Part shown: positions 63,094 to 64,000 of the stretch, one piece after another | How positions within the stretch are numbered: the stretch's first letter is position 1 | How the letters are laid out: the number at the start of each line of letters is the position of its first letter | Source of the DNA: G013214665 sp964649815 | GTDB lineage: Bacteria; Pseudomonadota; Alphaproteobacteria; Rhodobacterales; Rhodobacteraceae | Reading direction: 5' to 3' | Length of the DNA: 64,000 nt | NCBI GenBank assembly: GCA_964649815.1 | Contig: CAZYQC010000003.1 | Span: 1-64,000 of the forward strand | The notes under the pieces: model-generated | What the model saw: the letters and a program-made list of their open reading frames with translations, nothing else | The model's database searches: none | Told to the model about the DNA's origin: nothing | Program-made: the position numbers and the translations under genes

Positions 63094-63549
63094 AATCAAA
63101 AAGCCGCCGGCCTTTTCGTGGCGCAACAGCGCGACTTTGGTCTCGACGCCGCCAGCCCCGGAAAAGCCCACCAGCTTGCCATTGGCACCCATGACCCGGT
63201 GGCACGGAATGACAACCGGGATCGGATTTGCTCCGCAGGCTTGTCCAACGGCCTGTGCCGTTACGCCAAGCGCTTTGGCGATGTCGCCGTATGTGCGCGT
63301 TTCTCCGAAGGGAATCGCCTGCATCGCGGCGCAGACGTCCTTTTGAAAGGCCGACGCATCGACGCGCACCGGCACGGCAAAATCGCTCAGACCGCCCGCG
63401 CAATAGAGCGCAAGCTCGTCCACCGCCTGATCCAAAACCGGGCTGGCATCTTCGCGTGCCGCCTTGGCCCAAGTGATCCGCGTGATCGCCTGATCATCTG
63501 CAAAAAGGCAAAGCGTGCCAAAAGGTGTTTGTGCTGTGCGCGTGAACAT
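63091..63549 (-). CDS. ogt: Methylated-DNA--protein-cysteine methyltransferase
   Basis: 152 residues. Active-site PCHRVMGANGKLVGFSGA with the methyl-accepting Cys, and the DNA-binding segment ETRTYGDIAKALG. Repairs O6-alkylguanine in a suicide reaction. The ATG at 63549 (MFTRTAQTPFG) fits the family's N-terminus. Confidence 0.94.
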   Translation of the reverse strand: MFTRTAQTPFGTLCLFADDQAITRITWAKAAREDASPVLDQAVDELALYCAGGLSDFAVPVRVDASAFQKDVCAAMQAIPFGETRTYGDIAKALGVTAQAVGQACGANPIPVVIPCHRVMGANGKLVGFSGAGGVETKVALLRHEKAGGFLI

Positions 63550-63697
63550 AGGCCCAATTGTGCATCGCACCGACGCCTGCGCAATCCGAAAACGGATCAA
63601 TCGCGCGGCGCCTGCAAACTGCGGCGACGCAAGAGAAAACCGACATCCATGTCGCGATTTCGTCAGAATCGCCTAAAATTTAGGCCATTCTGGGGGA

Positions 63698-64000
63698 ATG
63701 GATGCTGAACTGAGATACCACACCCTGCTCGAGGCCGCGCGCCATGTTTATGAGGGTCATGCAGAGCTGACGGACTTTGTGCCCTTTCCCAAAGATGTGC
63801 GCAGACAGCCCATTGTGCCACAGGCCCATCCCTGCAGCACGCTGTTTCAAAATGACGACGCACTCAAAAGCGTGCCGTATCCCGATTTGCAACAGGCCAT
63901 CGTGGGGGCCGCACCTGTCGCCCATTGGCGCGAGACCTATAAGGACACCGATATCGGCGCAGATTTCCTGACCCGCTTTGGATGTTATTGCATCATCGGC
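63698..64000 (+). CDS. Probable DMSP lyase (DddL-like), N-terminal part only
   Basis: The first 101 codons of a gene that runs off the window. From ATG 63698 (GGGGG just upstream) it reads MDAELRYHTLLEAARHVYEG, and near the edge HWRETYKDTDIGADFLTRFG. The latter resembles the segment just before the cupin in DddL-type dimethylsulfoniopropionate lyases (PF16867). The metal-binding cupin His cluster would lie beyond base 64000, so the call cannot be confirmed here. DddL releases DMS and acrylate and is common in marine Rhodobacteraceae. Confidence 0.5.
   Translation, partial: MDAELRYHTLLEAARHVYEGHAELTDFVPFPKDVRRQPIVPQAHPCSTLFQNDDALKSVPYPDLQQAIVGAAPVAHWRETYKDTDIGADFLTRFGCYCIIG

Overview
The window looks like the chromosome of an aerobic anoxygenic phototroph of the Rhodobacteraceae, most likely a marine roseobacter. 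The evidence is a pucBAC light-harvesting 2 operon behind paired PpsR-type palindromes, homologues of the gene transfer agent (GTA) head-spike genes of Rhodobacter capsulatus, a DctPQM TRAP transporter, GapR, and at the right edge the start of a protein resembling the DMSP lyase DddL. Gene density is high, ATGA start/stop overlaps are frequent, and GC content is high throughout.

Layout. 1-2165: branched-chain amino-acid-type ABC permease (cut) and its Tat-exported binding protein. 2394-7155: ScfR/RamB-like XRE regulator, then a coupled response regulator, small membrane protein and sodium:solute-symporter-fused histidine kinase. 7157-9982: sulfur genes (TIGR01244 family and two half-size YeeE/YedE proteins), GapR, and a diverged sulfotransferase-like protein. 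10125-10200: tRNA-Thr(UGU). 10424-13711: puc operon on the minus strand (pucB, pucA, pucC and a 364-residue protein made largely of a 15-residue repeat). 14143-14613: Dps.

14926-28667: a catabolic island. It holds a GMC oxidoreductase facing a TRAP transporter, IclR and GntR regulators, a DHDPS-family lyase, an aldehyde dehydrogenase, a non-pyrrolysine MttB-family protein, two SDRs and an FAD-dependent amine/amino-acid oxidase. The substrate is not known; a methylated amine or betaine is a reasonable guess. 28754-31817: arsenate operon (ArsR-ArsC fusion, GAPDH, ArsJ) that exports arsenate as 1-arseno-3-phosphoglycerate. 31986-33589: GTA head-spike genes. 33529-43456: exopolysaccharide genes (glycosyltransferases, flippase, acyltransferase, polymerase-like protein, sulfotransferase, ExoY-like priming transferase, ManC).

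43542-46257: glutathione-dependent formaldehyde dehydrogenase and an M20 peptidase. 46433-53744: a minus-strand urease locus, ureDAB-(cyclase, CMD, LprI-like, small protein)-ureC-(DUF1127)-ureEFG, interrupted twice by unrelated small genes. 53919-59644: AbrB-type membrane protein, flavin-type oxidase, and an AttH/FtsX/LolD-like export operon. 59785-64000: carboxymuconolactone decarboxylase-like protein, CopA behind a textbook MerR-family promoter, CueR, Ogt, and the start of the DddL-like gene.

The least explained element is the repeat protein fused translationally to pucC. Its units keep their amino-acid sequence while synonymous positions drift, so the array is under protein-level selection. 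The PucA beside it carries the Phe44-Leu45 pair known from blue-shifted LH3 (B800-820) antennae plus a long C-terminal tail.
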